Source: Psychroflexus curvus
GTDB lineage: Bacteria; Bacteroidota; Bacteroidia; Flavobacteriales; Flavobacteriaceae
Assembly: GCF_020164585.1 (NCBI RefSeq)
Contig: NZ_JAIQZF010000003.1
Span: forward strand, 124,001-188,000
DNA length: 64,000 nt
Direction of reading: 5' to 3'
Shown: positions 43,880 through 52,790 of the stretch, in pieces
Layout: each line of letters opens with the position of its first letter
Position numbering within the stretch: position 1 is the stretch's first letter
Translations under genes and position numbers: made by a program
Notes under the pieces: model-generated
What the model was told of the DNA's origin: nothing
The model's database searches: none
The model's input: the letters and a program-made list of their open reading frames with translations, nothing else

Positions 43880-44362
43880 TTATGACTTCTCTTTAGGTTT
43901 AAAATCTAAGGCGACTCCGTTTATACAATGTCTCTTTCCTGTCGTTTCTTTAGGACCATCGTCAAAAACATGACCCAAATGACTGCCGCAATCTCCACAA
44001 AGCAGTTCCGAACGTTTGTACCCCAGCTTTCTGTCTGAACTGTAAGCTAAGCTATTTTCTATAGCTCTATCAAAACTTGGCCAGCCAGTGCCGCTTTTAA
44101 ATTTATGTTTAGTTTCATAAAGCTCGTTGCCACATGCGGCACAGACAAAAACACCGGGTTCTTTAATATCATTGAGAGGACTGGAAAAAGGAGGTTCTGT
44201 TCCTGCTTTCCTAAGAATTTTGTATTCTTGATCTGAAAGTTCTGCTTTCCACTCACTTTCCGTTTTTTGGACTTTATAATCTTTGGATGTCTTTTCCTGT
44301 TGAGCTTCAGATTTGCAGGATACAAATAGAATCATCAAAAGAATAATCGGTAACTGTTTCAT
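43880..44362 (-). CDS. msrB: Peptide-methionine (R)-S-oxide reductase, lipoprotein copy
   Basis: The ATG at 44362 gives 160 aa with a lipoprotein signal (MKQLPIILLMILFVSCKSEA, lipobox FVSC). The MsrB domain has CAACGNELY, CGDCGSHLGHVFDDG, GTGWPSFD and the catalytic Cys in KRHCINGV. This copy repairs oxidised proteins outside the cytoplasm. The longer open frame upstream (to 44404) is not used in my reading because the signal peptide starts at this ATG. It lies 1 nt before the cytoplasmic copy. Confidence 0.93.
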   Translation of the reverse strand: MKQLPIILLMILFVSCKSEAQQEKTSKDYKVQKTESEWKAELSDQEYKILRKAGTEPPFSSPLNDIKEPGVFVCAACGNELYETKHKFKSGTGWPSFDRAIENSLAYSSDRKLGYKRSELLCGDCGSHLGHVFDDGPKETTGKRHCINGVALDFKPKEKS

Positions 44363-44454
44363 GGTATTTTTTTTTAAAATTAAAACTAAATCAAGTAGAA
44401 TCACTTATTTTCACAAATCAATCACATCTAAAATTAAATATTCTATTTAATGAT

Positions 44455-44462
44455 TAGTTTTG
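44455..44462 (+). promoter_or_regulatory. Possible -7 promoter element (TAGTTTTG) of the M48 protease gene
   Basis: Exact TAnnTTTG match 17 nt before the ATG at 44480 and inside the longer frame starting at 44450, favouring the later start. The -33 element is not evident. Confidence 0.35.
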
Positions 44463-44479
44463 TTAAAAATTTATATGTT

Positions 44480-45301
44480 ATGTACAAGTTCAAATTCTAT
44501 ACCAGCTTTTTATTGATGCTCTTTTTTTTTAGTTGTGGACAAAACCCCTTTACAGGTAAAAGCACATTAGCATTGGTTCCCAACTCTCAAATTTTACCAA
44601 TGTCTTTTCAGCAATACAACAAAGTTCTTGAGGAAAGCAAGGTTATAAAAGAAGGTGATCAGGCTCAAATGATACAAAGGGTTGGGCTTAAAATAGCAAA
44701 TGCTTCAGAACGTTGGTTAGCAGCCAATGGGTATCCTAACTACACAGATAATTACAAATGGGAATTCAGTCTTATAGAAGGTGATCAAGTTAATGCCTGG
44801 GCCATGCCTGGAGGTAAAGTCGCTTTTTATACCGGTATACTCCCTATTGCCAAGAACGAGGCTGGAGTAGCCGCTATTATGGGGCACGAGGTCGCTCATG
44901 CACTAGCCAATCACGGTCAACAGCGCATGAGTGCTGGACAGCTACAACAAGCTGCAGGAGCCGTAGGTATGCTGGCTATAGGTGACGATCAGCAAAGCCA
45001 GGAAATTTTTGCCACGGCTTATGGCATAGGCTCTCAAGTGGGGGTTATGCTGCCATTTAGCAGAAAACACGAAACAGAAGCAGATAAAATAGGTCTGAAT
45101 TTAATGGCAATTGCCGGTTACGATCCAGACGAGGCAGCAGAACTTTGGATGCGCATGAAAGAAAATTCTGATGGTGCTGGTCCACCGCCGTTTCTAAGCA
45201 CCCACCCATCTAATGACGAGCGTATACGAAACCTTCAAAATTGGTCAAGTCAGGCTAAGAAGGAAGCTGCAAAATTTGGTGTGAATTCTTTTCAAAATTA
45301 A
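44480..45301 (+). CDS. M48-family metalloprotease lipoprotein
   Basis: The ATG at 44480 gives 273 aa. Lipoprotein signal MYKFKFYTSFLLMLFFFSCG, then the M48 domain: zinc-binding HEVAHALANHG, the third ligand Glu in KHETEADKIGLNLM, and a C-terminal STHPSNDERI. It resembles LoiP/BepA-type periplasmic quality-control proteases. It is upstream of an MFS gene (3 nt) but of different function. Confidence 0.92.
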   Translation: MYKFKFYTSFLLMLFFFSCGQNPFTGKSTLALVPNSQILPMSFQQYNKVLEESKVIKEGDQAQMIQRVGLKIANASERWLAANGYPNYTDNYKWEFSLIEGDQVNAWAMPGGKVAFYTGILPIAKNEAGVAAIMGHEVAHALANHGQQRMSAGQLQQAAGAVGMLAIGDDQQSQEIFATAYGIGSQVGVMLPFSRKHETEADKIGLNLMAIAGYDPDEAAELWMRMKENSDGAGPPPFLSTHPSNDERIRNLQNWSSQAKKEAAKFGVNSFQN

Positions 45302-45304
45302 GTT

Positions 45305-46636
45305 TTGAAGAGTCAGTTACTTCCCAAAGGGCATAAAAAACTTATACATGCCTGGGCTTTTTACGACTGGGCAAACTCTGTTTATCCCTTAGTCATTAGC
45401 TCAGCTATTTTCCCTCTTTATTATGGGGCATTAACGCTTGTCAAAAACGACCAGGGTATTGTAATAAATGATACTGTAAAATTTTTTGGTTTTAATTTTA
45501 ATAATGATGCGCTCATAAGTTACGTTACGGGTATAGCTTTTATCGTTATTTCTATCATGAGCCCACTTTTAGGAGGTATGGCTGATTATATAGGAAATAA
45601 GAAAAATTTCATGAAATTTTTCAACTACCTGGGAGCTTCAGCCTGTATTGGTTTATTTTGGTTTGATCTTGACAACCTGGTATTTGGACTGATCTGCTAC
45701 TTTTTGGGATTGATAGGATTTTGGGGAAGCATAGTGTTTTACAATTCCTATTTGCCCGACATAGCTTTTAGAAATCAGCAGGATCAGGCTTCAGCAAAAG
45801 GATTTTCGTTAGGGTATATAGGAAGTGTCATCCTTCTGGTGATTTGCCTTATTCTGATTATGTTTTATGACACCTTTGGATTCGAAAGTGAGTCACTTCC
45901 AACTAGAATTTCATTTATATTAACGGGAATCTGGTGGATTGCATTTAGTCAATACACTTATGCTTACTTGCCAAAAGGAAATCGTAAAGGAGATGCCAGA
46001 ACCAAGGATTTAGTACTGAATGGTTTTCGAGAATTGAAAACCACTTATAAAAAAATCAAGTCTTCTGTTGGTTTTGAGCCTTACCTCAGGGCCTTTTTCG
46101 TTTATAGCATGGCGGTACAAACCATCATGCTGATTGCCACTTATTTTGGCGTAGGTGAAATTCAATGGGCAGAAGGAGAAGCAAATACTGGATTGATTAT
46201 AAGTATTCTTTTAATTCAGCTTGTGGCTGTTGCAGGAGCCAATGCAGCTTCCAGACTTGCTGGCAAGTATGGAAACATCAATATTTTAATTGTTATCAAT
46301 ATCATTTGGATCGGCATTTGTACTTATGCATTTTTTATAACGCAACCCATTCAATTTTACATTACTGCATTTTTTGTAGGATTAGTCATGGGAGGTATTC
46401 AGTCTTTGTCAAGATCAACTTACTCCAAGTATATTCCTGAAAAAGAAAAAGATACAGCTTCTTTTTTCAGCTTTTATGAAGTCACAGAAAAAATAGGAAT
46501 CGTCATAGGAATGTTTATGTATGGATTTATTGCACAAGTGACGGGCAGCATAAGGAATGCTATCTTATTTTTAATTCTTTTTTTTGCAGGGGGAATCTTC
46601 TTGCTTTTAAGACTGAAATTGAAAATCAAAAACTAA
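45305..46636 (+). CDS. MFS transporter, UMF1 family
   Basis: A 443-aa membrane protein with about 12 hydrophobic segments. The start HAWAFYDWANSVYPLVISSA is the signature of UMF1 (vacuole-effluxer-like) MFS proteins. The start is TTG at 45305 (no ATG fits the conserved N-terminus), 3 nt after the M48 stop. Substrate unknown; eukaryotic relatives handle amino acids. Followed by APP1 and lipid-kinase genes. Confidence 0.88.
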   Translation: MKSQLLPKGHKKLIHAWAFYDWANSVYPLVISSAIFPLYYGALTLVKNDQGIVINDTVKFFGFNFNNDALISYVTGIAFIVISIMSPLLGGMADYIGNKKNFMKFFNYLGASACIGLFWFDLDNLVFGLICYFLGLIGFWGSIVFYNSYLPDIAFRNQQDQASAKGFSLGYIGSVILLVICLILIMFYDTFGFESESLPTRISFILTGIWWIAFSQYTYAYLPKGNRKGDARTKDLVLNGFRELKTTYKKIKSSVGFEPYLRAFFVYSMAVQTIMLIATYFGVGEIQWAEGEANTGLIISILLIQLVAVAGANAASRLAGKYGNINILIVINIIWIGICTYAFFITQPIQFYITAFFVGLVMGGIQSLSRSTYSKYIPEKEKDTASFFSFYEVTEKIGIVIGMFMYGFIAQVTGSIRNAILFLILFFAGGIFLLLRLKLKIKN

Positions 46637-46639
46637 AAC

Positions 46640-47572
46640 ATGGCATTTCTTTGGCACTTTACAGCGGTCGAATTAAAAGATAAAGTCTTAGTGACAGGTA
46701 CTGTCCTAAAGAATGAAACTTCAATTGATAAATCTCCGCGTTCCATACTGGCTAATGCATGGAATGTGCTAAGTTCTTATCGGAAAAAAACTTATAAGCG
46801 AAAATCGATTCGTATTGAAACTCAAAGTGAAACGTTTACTATCAAAACCGATAAAAAGGGGTATTTTTTTGAGATCCTACCGATTGGCGACCTTGATGAT
46901 TTCAAGATATATGATAAGGAGCAAAACCTGCTTAGCATTGACCAGATTCATCCTTATCACTTTCAAAAGCATTCCACACCTATAGAAATTATATCGGATA
47001 TAGATGATACAGTGATTCATTCTCATACCGCTTCAGCTTTAAAACGAATTTTCACGATTTTATTCAAAAGACCAAAGCGAAGGAATAAGGTGTTGTTTAG
47101 TAATGCTTTACTTGACTATTTTGACGAAAATAAATTTAGAATCGCCTATCTATCAAAAAGTGAAAGTAATTTGTTTGGTTTAATTACAGCGATATTTAGA
47201 TTTAATGAAATTCCCATGGGACCTCTGTTTTTGACGCCCTATATTAGATTCAAATCTTTATTTAAACCCAAAAAGGGGAAGCATAAAATAGATTTTCTGC
47301 ATCAGCTTATCACAAATTTACCTGACAAAAAATTTATTCTAATGGGTGACGATACTCAGAAAGATATGGATATCTACACCGCAATTGTTAACACTTATAA
47401 GTCTCAAATTATAAAGGTTTTCATTAGGCAAACCACTTTTACAGTAAATGAAATTCAAAAAGAAAAGTGGGATACTCTGAGCGATACCGGAGTGCCATGT
47501 ATGTATTTTCAGGATGACGACGATATCAATAATGAGATTGTTCAATTGAGTGAATTATTAAATCAACAGTAA
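46640..47572 (+). CDS. APP1-like phosphatase (DUF2183) family protein
   Basis: A 310-aa protein. An N-terminal region (1-115) is followed by the APP1 catalytic domain: DIDDTVIHSHT (HAD-like DxDxT motif, about residue 122) and FILMGDDTQKDMDIY. Yeast App1 is a phosphatidate phosphatase; the bacterial members are little studied. Its TAA overlaps the ATG of the lipid-kinase gene (TAATG), so the two are coupled. Opposing roles in phosphatidate turnover are plausible (inference). Confidence 0.85.
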   Translation: MAFLWHFTAVELKDKVLVTGTVLKNETSIDKSPRSILANAWNVLSSYRKKTYKRKSIRIETQSETFTIKTDKKGYFFEILPIGDLDDFKIYDKEQNLLSIDQIHPYHFQKHSTPIEIISDIDDTVIHSHTASALKRIFTILFKRPKRRNKVLFSNALLDYFDENKFRIAYLSKSESNLFGLITAIFRFNEIPMGPLFLTPYIRFKSLFKPKKGKHKIDFLHQLITNLPDKKFILMGDDTQKDMDIYTAIVNTYKSQIIKVFIRQTTFTVNEIQKEKWDTLSDTGVPCMYFQDDDDINNEIVQLSELLNQQ

Positions 47573-48441
47573 TGGATATTCTTTTAGTAGTTAACCCAGT
47601 ATCCGGCGATAAGGACAAAGCAGAGTTCATGGACTTTGCTAAAGGTTTTTTAGATAAATCTAAGTTAAGCTACCTTTTCTATAAAACTACAGGTGAAAAC
47701 GATTGTGATGCACTCGAAGCGCTACTCCTTAAGTATTCGCCAGGAAAAGTAATTGTTGTTGGGGGTGATGGAACGTTGAATATGTTTTTAAAACCTTTGA
47801 TCCAGCACGATATACAGGTTGGGTTTATACCTATGGGTTCTGCAAATGGAATGGCTGTCGAACTTGACCTAACGGATTCTTTAGAGGATTTACTTGAGAA
47901 ATTTATAAAATCCAATGAAACCAAAAAACTAGATATTCTTTCTATAAATGATTCTCATCTATTACTACATCTTGGAGATATAGGTGCGAACGCCAATCTT
48001 GTGGCAAATTACGATAAAGATGAAAGTCGTGGTATGTTTACTTATGCCAAGCATTTTTGGTCTGAATTCCAAAACCTAAAAGGCTTTGAGTTTGAAATCA
48101 AAACTGATCAAATGGACTACGACAGAAAAGGCGTCATGCTTGCCATATGCAATGGCAGGAAATTTGGGACAGGAATTCCATTGAATACCATTGGGAAAAT
48201 GAATGATGGTTGGTTTGAATTTGTTGTAGTGAAAGCCATGGACTTTTCAGACTTATTAAAAGGAGCCTTATCTAAATTTGATGAGGACTATAAAATTGAA
48301 AATTTGGAGACCATCCAGGCTAAAAAGGCTACAGTAAAGCTTAAAGAACCTAGATTACTACAAATCGACGGTGAGGTTATTGATAAATTTACTGAACTAA
48401 AGATAGAAGTTTTGCCAAAAGCTTTAAAGTTTATTATATAA
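47572..48441 (+). CDS. Diacylglycerol/lipid kinase-family protein
   Basis: A 289-aa DAGK-catalytic protein: VVNPVSGDKDKAEF, the nucleotide-binding VVGGDGTLNMFLKPL, GFIPMGSANGMAVEL and C-terminal LLQIDGEVIDKF. It phosphorylates a lipid, probably diacylglycerol. It is coupled to the APP1-like phosphatase gene. Confidence 0.9.
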   Translation: MDILLVVNPVSGDKDKAEFMDFAKGFLDKSKLSYLFYKTTGENDCDALEALLLKYSPGKVIVVGGDGTLNMFLKPLIQHDIQVGFIPMGSANGMAVELDLTDSLEDLLEKFIKSNETKKLDILSINDSHLLLHLGDIGANANLVANYDKDESRGMFTYAKHFWSEFQNLKGFEFEIKTDQMDYDRKGVMLAICNGRKFGTGIPLNTIGKMNDGWFEFVVVKAMDFSDLLKGALSKFDEDYKIENLETIQAKKATVKLKEPRLLQIDGEVIDKFTELKIEVLPKALKFII

Positions 48442-48546
48442 AAGTCCCATAGTCTGCTTAGAAGGGAGTATTCTTCTCAACTCCTTTCGACTTAGGCGGA
48501 GTGTTTTTTCATTCCTAAAAAACTCAAGACTCACCACTCTCAAATT

Positions 48547-48665
48547 TTGAATCTGTCATTCTGCCTGCCCGCCTCTGGCGTGAAAGGTAGTGTAACGGAG
48601 TGCAGAATCTTCACCTATCGCAAAGCAAAATACACCCTGCCTTTGCCAAGGAAACGCAGGCAGGC
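48547..48665. repeat. 119-nt direct repeat, copy 1
   Basis: Begins TTGAATCTGTCATTCTGCC and ends CGCAGGCAGGC. It differs from copy 2 at only two positions. Confidence 0.85.
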
Positions 48666-48816
48666 AGGCTTGTCGAAGCAAATTCTAAAATCATATAGCT
48701 TACCTAACGGCACTCTGGAAAAGCGACGTACTCGTGTTTTTACCAATATATAGTCCCTAAGGGGACAAAACTCAAAAACTACTAAATACTGAATGTCGAA
48801 TACGGAACACCGAATG

Positions 48817-48935
48817 TTGAATCTGTCATTCTGCCTGCCCGCCTCTGGCGTGAAAGGTAGAGTAACGGAGTGCAGAATCTTCACCTATCGCAAAGCAAAA
48901 TACCCCCTGCCTTTGCCAAGGAAACGCAGGCAGGC
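48817..48935. repeat. 119-nt direct repeat, copy 2
   Basis: 117 of 119 positions are identical to copy 1, with a 270-nt offset. The intervening DNA has ATACTGAATGTCGAATACGG, a motif also typical of such interspersed blocks. Confidence 0.85.
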
Positions 48936-49135
48936 CTGTCTTTGCCAAGGAAACGCGCTCTGTCTGAATATCAAGTTTAGCCTTTCAAATTTGAATTTTT
49001 TTACGACCACTCACACACTCACGACTTCGAAATTAGGGAAGACGGGAGATACTGCGATTTAGCCAACGTGGTTTTGGAGATGAGTGGAGGTAATATCTCT
49101 TATTAGGGTTAACTCAACTTGGAAATAGTCAATAA

Positions 49136-49166
49136 AAAACGCCAGCTCGATTAAAGCTGGCGTTTT
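49136..49166 (-). terminator. Terminator of the M1 peptidase operon
   Basis: AAAACGCCAGC and GCTGGCGTTTT form a perfect 11-bp stem with a 9-nt loop; T-rich on both strands. It lies 21 nt past the M1 stop. Confidence 0.85.
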
Positions 49167-49187
49167 GATAATAATTAAACCTGTGGT

Positions 49188-51512
49188 TTATTGACCTTCT
49201 TTAAAAGAATCAAATTCACTGACCTTTTCTTCCCTAGGCCAGGTATTGTTGGATGTGTCTACGTCTGCAGTTTCCTGCTGAGGATCTACAATCATTTTCA
49301 CGATTTCTTTTTCAGAAAAAATTGCTTTTTTGACTTCAGCATCATTCTTCCTCCAAACCTGAACGGGATATTTTATGGTTTCTGATGTACCGTCAGCATA
49401 TTGAAATTCTACAATAATAGGCATGACTAATCCGCCTGGTTTGTTGAAAGTGATTTCATATATATGCTTAGGTTGTTTCATCTCATTAATCTCTTGCTGA
49501 GTGAAATTGTCCATCAAATATTCTTGAAGTTTTGGCGCATTTTCTAAAGGATCGCCTTCTTTCATCGAAGCTTCAAAGCTTTCGCTATCTGCGGTTAGAA
49601 GATAAACAGCATCTTCTGTACGAGGGTCATTTGCCGGATCTTCAATACCATATCTTGCTAAAAGCGCTTTACCTTCTACAGTAGGATTGCTGGTGATGAA
49701 ATAGTTTTTTACATCTTCAATACCGATGTCTACATAATCTGTAGTGTAAAACCAACCTCTCCAGTACCAATCTAATTCAACAGCAGAAGCATCCTCCATT
49801 GTTCTAAAGAAATCTTCAGGAGTTGGGTGTTTAAACTTCCATCTCTGAGCAAATGTTTTAAACGAGTAATCGAACAAGTCATGCCCCATTACAGTTTCTC
49901 TTAAAATATTTAAGGCTGTAGCTGGTTTTCCATAAGCGTTATTTCCAAGCTGATAAACTTGCTCAGGATTGGTCATGATAGGAGAAATATACTCTTGATT
50001 TCCCTTCATGTAATTCACGATTTTGGAAGGTTCTCCTCGTCTTGAAGGATACTTCTCGTAAGTTTGATTATTGCCTTTTAAGACTTCAGGATATTTCTCA
50101 GCAAATTCCTGTTCAGATAAATACTGCATAAAGGTGTTAAGTCCTTCGTCCATCCATCCCCATTGTCTTTCATCACTATTCACAATCATCGGAAAGAAAT
50201 TATGTCCGATTTCATGAATAATAACGCTCATCATACCAAATTTGACACGATCTGAAATAAAACCTTCCTCATTTGGTCTCCCGTAATTCCAGCAAATCAT
50301 TGGATATTCCATGCCCTGACTTTTAGCATGAACAGAAATTGCCTTGTGGTATGGATATTCAAAAGTAAAACTACTGTAAGTCTCAAGTGTGCTGGCTACA
50401 GCTCTTGTCGACCAATCTTCCCAAAGCGGATTTCCTTCTTTTGGGTAAAGTGATACAGCCATAACATCTTTATCGCCAACTTTTACAGCCATCATATCCC
50501 AGATGAATTTTCTTGAAGTGGCAAAGCCAAAATCCCTTACCATATCCGCTTTAAACTCCCAGGTTTTAGTTTTGGTAGCATTCATCTTTTCATTAGCAAT
50601 AGCTTCTTCTTCAGTGACTATAACTACAGGCTCATCGTAGGATGATTTTGCTTTTTCGAAACGGTCCAGCATAACCTGGCTAAAGACTTCTTTTCTGTTT
50701 TGAAGTTTTCCTGTAGCGTCCAAAATATGATCTTCTGGAACAGTAATCTTAACATCGTAGCTTCCGAAAGGTAAAGACCATTCTCCGCTTCCCCAGAACT
50801 GATAATTCTGCCATCCTTCTTTATCATTGTAAACCGCCATTCTTGGAAAGAACTGAGCCATAACATAAGCTCTGTTATCGTCTTCTTCGAAATATTCATA
50901 ACCTGAACGTCCACCGTTTACTGTATGGTTATTGATTAAATAATCCCACTCAATAGAAAATTCAAAAGAATCACCAGGCATTAGTGGCTCTGCCAAATCT
51001 ACCCGCATCATTGTATAATTGATAGTATAAGGAAGTGGTTCACCGTCTTGATGAACTTTTTTGATATTGAAACCACCATCAAAGTCAGCTTTCATGTGAG
51101 AATTGACAAAACTACCTGCAGGAGTAACTGGAGCAAATTCGCTGCTGTTTCTCTCCTTGGCAGGACTGTCTTTTGCTCTCACATTTTGATCGAGCATCAC
51201 CCATAAGTAATCCAGTTTATTTGGTGAATTATTATTATAGGTAATAGTTTCTTTACCATAAAGTCTAGTGTTTTCATCATCTAGGGTGATGTCCATTTCA
51301 TAATCTGCTGTATTCTGATAATATTGATGCCCAGGTGCACCTGAAGCTGTTCTGTAAACATTTGGAGTTGCAAATTCGTCATAGAGTTGTCTAAATTTAT
51401 TCTCATTGGTATGTCCAGTTTGCTTCTCTTCTGTTTGTTGTTCTTGTGCAAATCCGGATATGGATAGGACAAAAACAGATAATAAAAGACTTGTGTATTT
51501 AATCAAATTCAT
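49188..51512 (-). CDS. M1-family metallopeptidase, exported
   Basis: A 774-aa protein with signal peptide (MNLIKYTSLLLSVFVLSISG, cleavage near GFAQ). The M1 domain has the zinc motif HEIGHNFFP and downstream WMDEGLNTF. The N-terminal beta domain and C-terminal region are consistent with the family. It removes N-terminal residues from peptides in the periplasm or at the surface. Last gene of a four-gene unit behind the DUF6702 and CarboxypepD_reg genes. Confidence 0.93.
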   Translation of the reverse strand: MNLIKYTSLLLSVFVLSISGFAQEQQTEEKQTGHTNENKFRQLYDEFATPNVYRTASGAPGHQYYQNTADYEMDITLDDENTRLYGKETITYNNNSPNKLDYLWVMLDQNVRAKDSPAKERNSSEFAPVTPAGSFVNSHMKADFDGGFNIKKVHQDGEPLPYTINYTMMRVDLAEPLMPGDSFEFSIEWDYLINNHTVNGGRSGYEYFEEDDNRAYVMAQFFPRMAVYNDKEGWQNYQFWGSGEWSLPFGSYDVKITVPEDHILDATGKLQNRKEVFSQVMLDRFEKAKSSYDEPVVIVTEEEAIANEKMNATKTKTWEFKADMVRDFGFATSRKFIWDMMAVKVGDKDVMAVSLYPKEGNPLWEDWSTRAVASTLETYSSFTFEYPYHKAISVHAKSQGMEYPMICWNYGRPNEEGFISDRVKFGMMSVIIHEIGHNFFPMIVNSDERQWGWMDEGLNTFMQYLSEQEFAEKYPEVLKGNNQTYEKYPSRRGEPSKIVNYMKGNQEYISPIMTNPEQVYQLGNNAYGKPATALNILRETVMGHDLFDYSFKTFAQRWKFKHPTPEDFFRTMEDASAVELDWYWRGWFYTTDYVDIGIEDVKNYFITSNPTVEGKALLARYGIEDPANDPRTEDAVYLLTADSESFEASMKEGDPLENAPKLQEYLMDNFTQQEINEMKQPKHIYEITFNKPGGLVMPIIVEFQYADGTSETIKYPVQVWRKNDAEVKKAIFSEKEIVKMIVDPQQETADVDTSNNTWPREEKVSEFDSFKEGQ

Positions 51513-51524
51513 AGGGAGTAAGTA

Positions 51525-52037
51525 TTATTGTTTAGTTTTATAGGTAATGCTTCGATTTGAAAAATCTTTTTCAAGGATAAAGCTTTTTTTAAAATTATCA
51601 GATTTAAAATGAATCATATTTTTTTGTTCTTCAAATAAATCGGTCAGTATCAAATTTTCGACGGTCAAAACCTCAAAAATTTCAAGGTTTTCAACTTCTA
51701 GAAATAAATAAACCATGTCATTTTCATATTTCCTTCCTAGATAATTGTAAGTTAACGGTCCATTGTTGGTTTCTAAAACAAATTTATCTCTAAGATATTT
51801 TTCTATGTAAATGTCTATCTCTTCGACTTCAAGATTTGGAATAAGTTTAAACTCCTTGTTGTATCTTTTATTGATCACATCTTCAAAATCATCTGTAAAT
51901 ACTCTTGAGATAATCTGAAGAGTTTCTTTTTCCTGGATATAATTTATGTCAGTAACACTAAGGTAAAATTCGTGACCGTTGGTATTAAATGCTGAGGTTA
52001 ATGATAACCAAAGAATTAGGACTGTAAAAAATTTCAT
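51525..52037 (-). CDS. DUF6702 family exported protein
   Basis: A 170-aa protein with signal sequence (KFFTVLILWLSLTSAFN), then HEFYLSVTDINY, the family start HxFYLSVTxI. The rest is beta-rich. Members commonly sit beside M1 peptidase genes in flavobacteria, as here (12 nt upstream). No function is established. Confidence 0.8.
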   Translation of the reverse strand: MKFFTVLILWLSLTSAFNTNGHEFYLSVTDINYIQEKETLQIISRVFTDDFEDVINKRYNKEFKLIPNLEVEEIDIYIEKYLRDKFVLETNNGPLTYNYLGRKYENDMVYLFLEVENLEIFEVLTVENLILTDLFEEQKNMIHFKSDNFKKSFILEKDFSNRSITYKTKQ

Positions 52038-52060
52038 TCTGTAATTTCTTTTAATTTTAA

Positions 52061-52789
52061 TTAAGCGATTGCTTTAAGTTTGAGTTCATCGATCAAGGCT
52101 AGAGGATCTTTTTGATTTACAATGAACATTGTGTGTGGATCCTCAGCGCAAAAATAGGCGAAATCCTCCAGATACATTTTTGGAACCCTTAAGTCTTTTG
52201 TGACAAGGTCTTTGGTGACATGTCGCAAGACTTTATTTTTATTGGACCGAACAGTGGCGGCTTCTTTTCTTATTTTAAGTCTCTTTGTTTCACCCGATAT
52301 CCAGTTTAAAAGTGGAGTTAAAGGAATGCCTCCAGAACTTGTGTTAGCCGTATAAATTTCTCTATCGATTTTATCGAGCTGCCTTGGCACACCAAATCCG
52401 AACTGTCTCTGATCTACAAAATCAACTTGAACCTGATTAATATCTCTGCTCAAATTTCCTGACAAATCATAAGGATTGAGAGTAACCTCTGGTAATTCAT
52501 TGACCTGTAATACCAGAAAGATGGACGTAGAGGTTTTTAAATTGCTTTCCTCTACTTTAAGCGTATAAGTTTTGTGTTGTAATGAGGTGAAAAAAATAGA
52601 GTCTCCTATGCTGGCTTTTATTTTATACTCACCTTTGGAGTTCGATACATTACCGATTTTTTTATTGATGTTGATGACATTCACTTGATATTCACTTATT
52701 GAATCAGCATATACCTGACCTTTGATAAATGTTTCTTGAGCTGCCAAAAAGCATGGTGAAATCAAGAATAATAACCAGATATTTTTCAA
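52061..52789 (-). CDS. CarboxypepD_reg-like domain protein, paralogue A
   Basis: A 242-aa protein: signal peptide (IWLLFLISPCFLAAQ), then a CarboxypepD_reg-like beta-sandwich (FIKGQVYADSISEYQVNVIN, GDSIFFTSLQHKTYTLKV), then an alpha-rich tail with LPEVTLNPYDLSGNL. It resembles the gene 1 nt upstream in layout (both have an L-EV-PYDL-GN segment), so they are paralogues by tandem duplication. Exported; role unknown. Confidence 0.8.
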   Translation of the reverse strand: MKNIWLLFLISPCFLAAQETFIKGQVYADSISEYQVNVININKKIGNVSNSKGEYKIKASIGDSIFFTSLQHKTYTLKVEESNLKTSTSIFLVLQVNELPEVTLNPYDLSGNLSRDINQVQVDFVDQRQFGFGVPRQLDKIDREIYTANTSSGGIPLTPLLNWISGETKRLKIRKEAATVRSNKNKVLRHVTKDLVTKDLRVPKMYLEDFAYFCAEDPHTMFIVNQKDPLALIDELKLKAIA

Positions 52790-52790
52790 A

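Larger units (their letters stand above)
48442..49187. other. Repeat-rich intergenic region
   Basis: This 746-nt region carries two near-identical 119-nt copies (48547-48665 and 48817-48935), each ending in the CCTGCCTTTGCCAAGG... palindrome. A further partial CCTGTCTTTGCCAAGGAAACGC follows at 48936-48957, then the M1 terminator (49136-49166). Short frames here read the repeats and are not genes. Confidence 0.7.

Noticed and set aside
48547-49062. Short frames in the 48.5-49.1 kb repeats
   Set aside because: They read the direct repeats, and similar peptides appear on both strands, so they are not genes.
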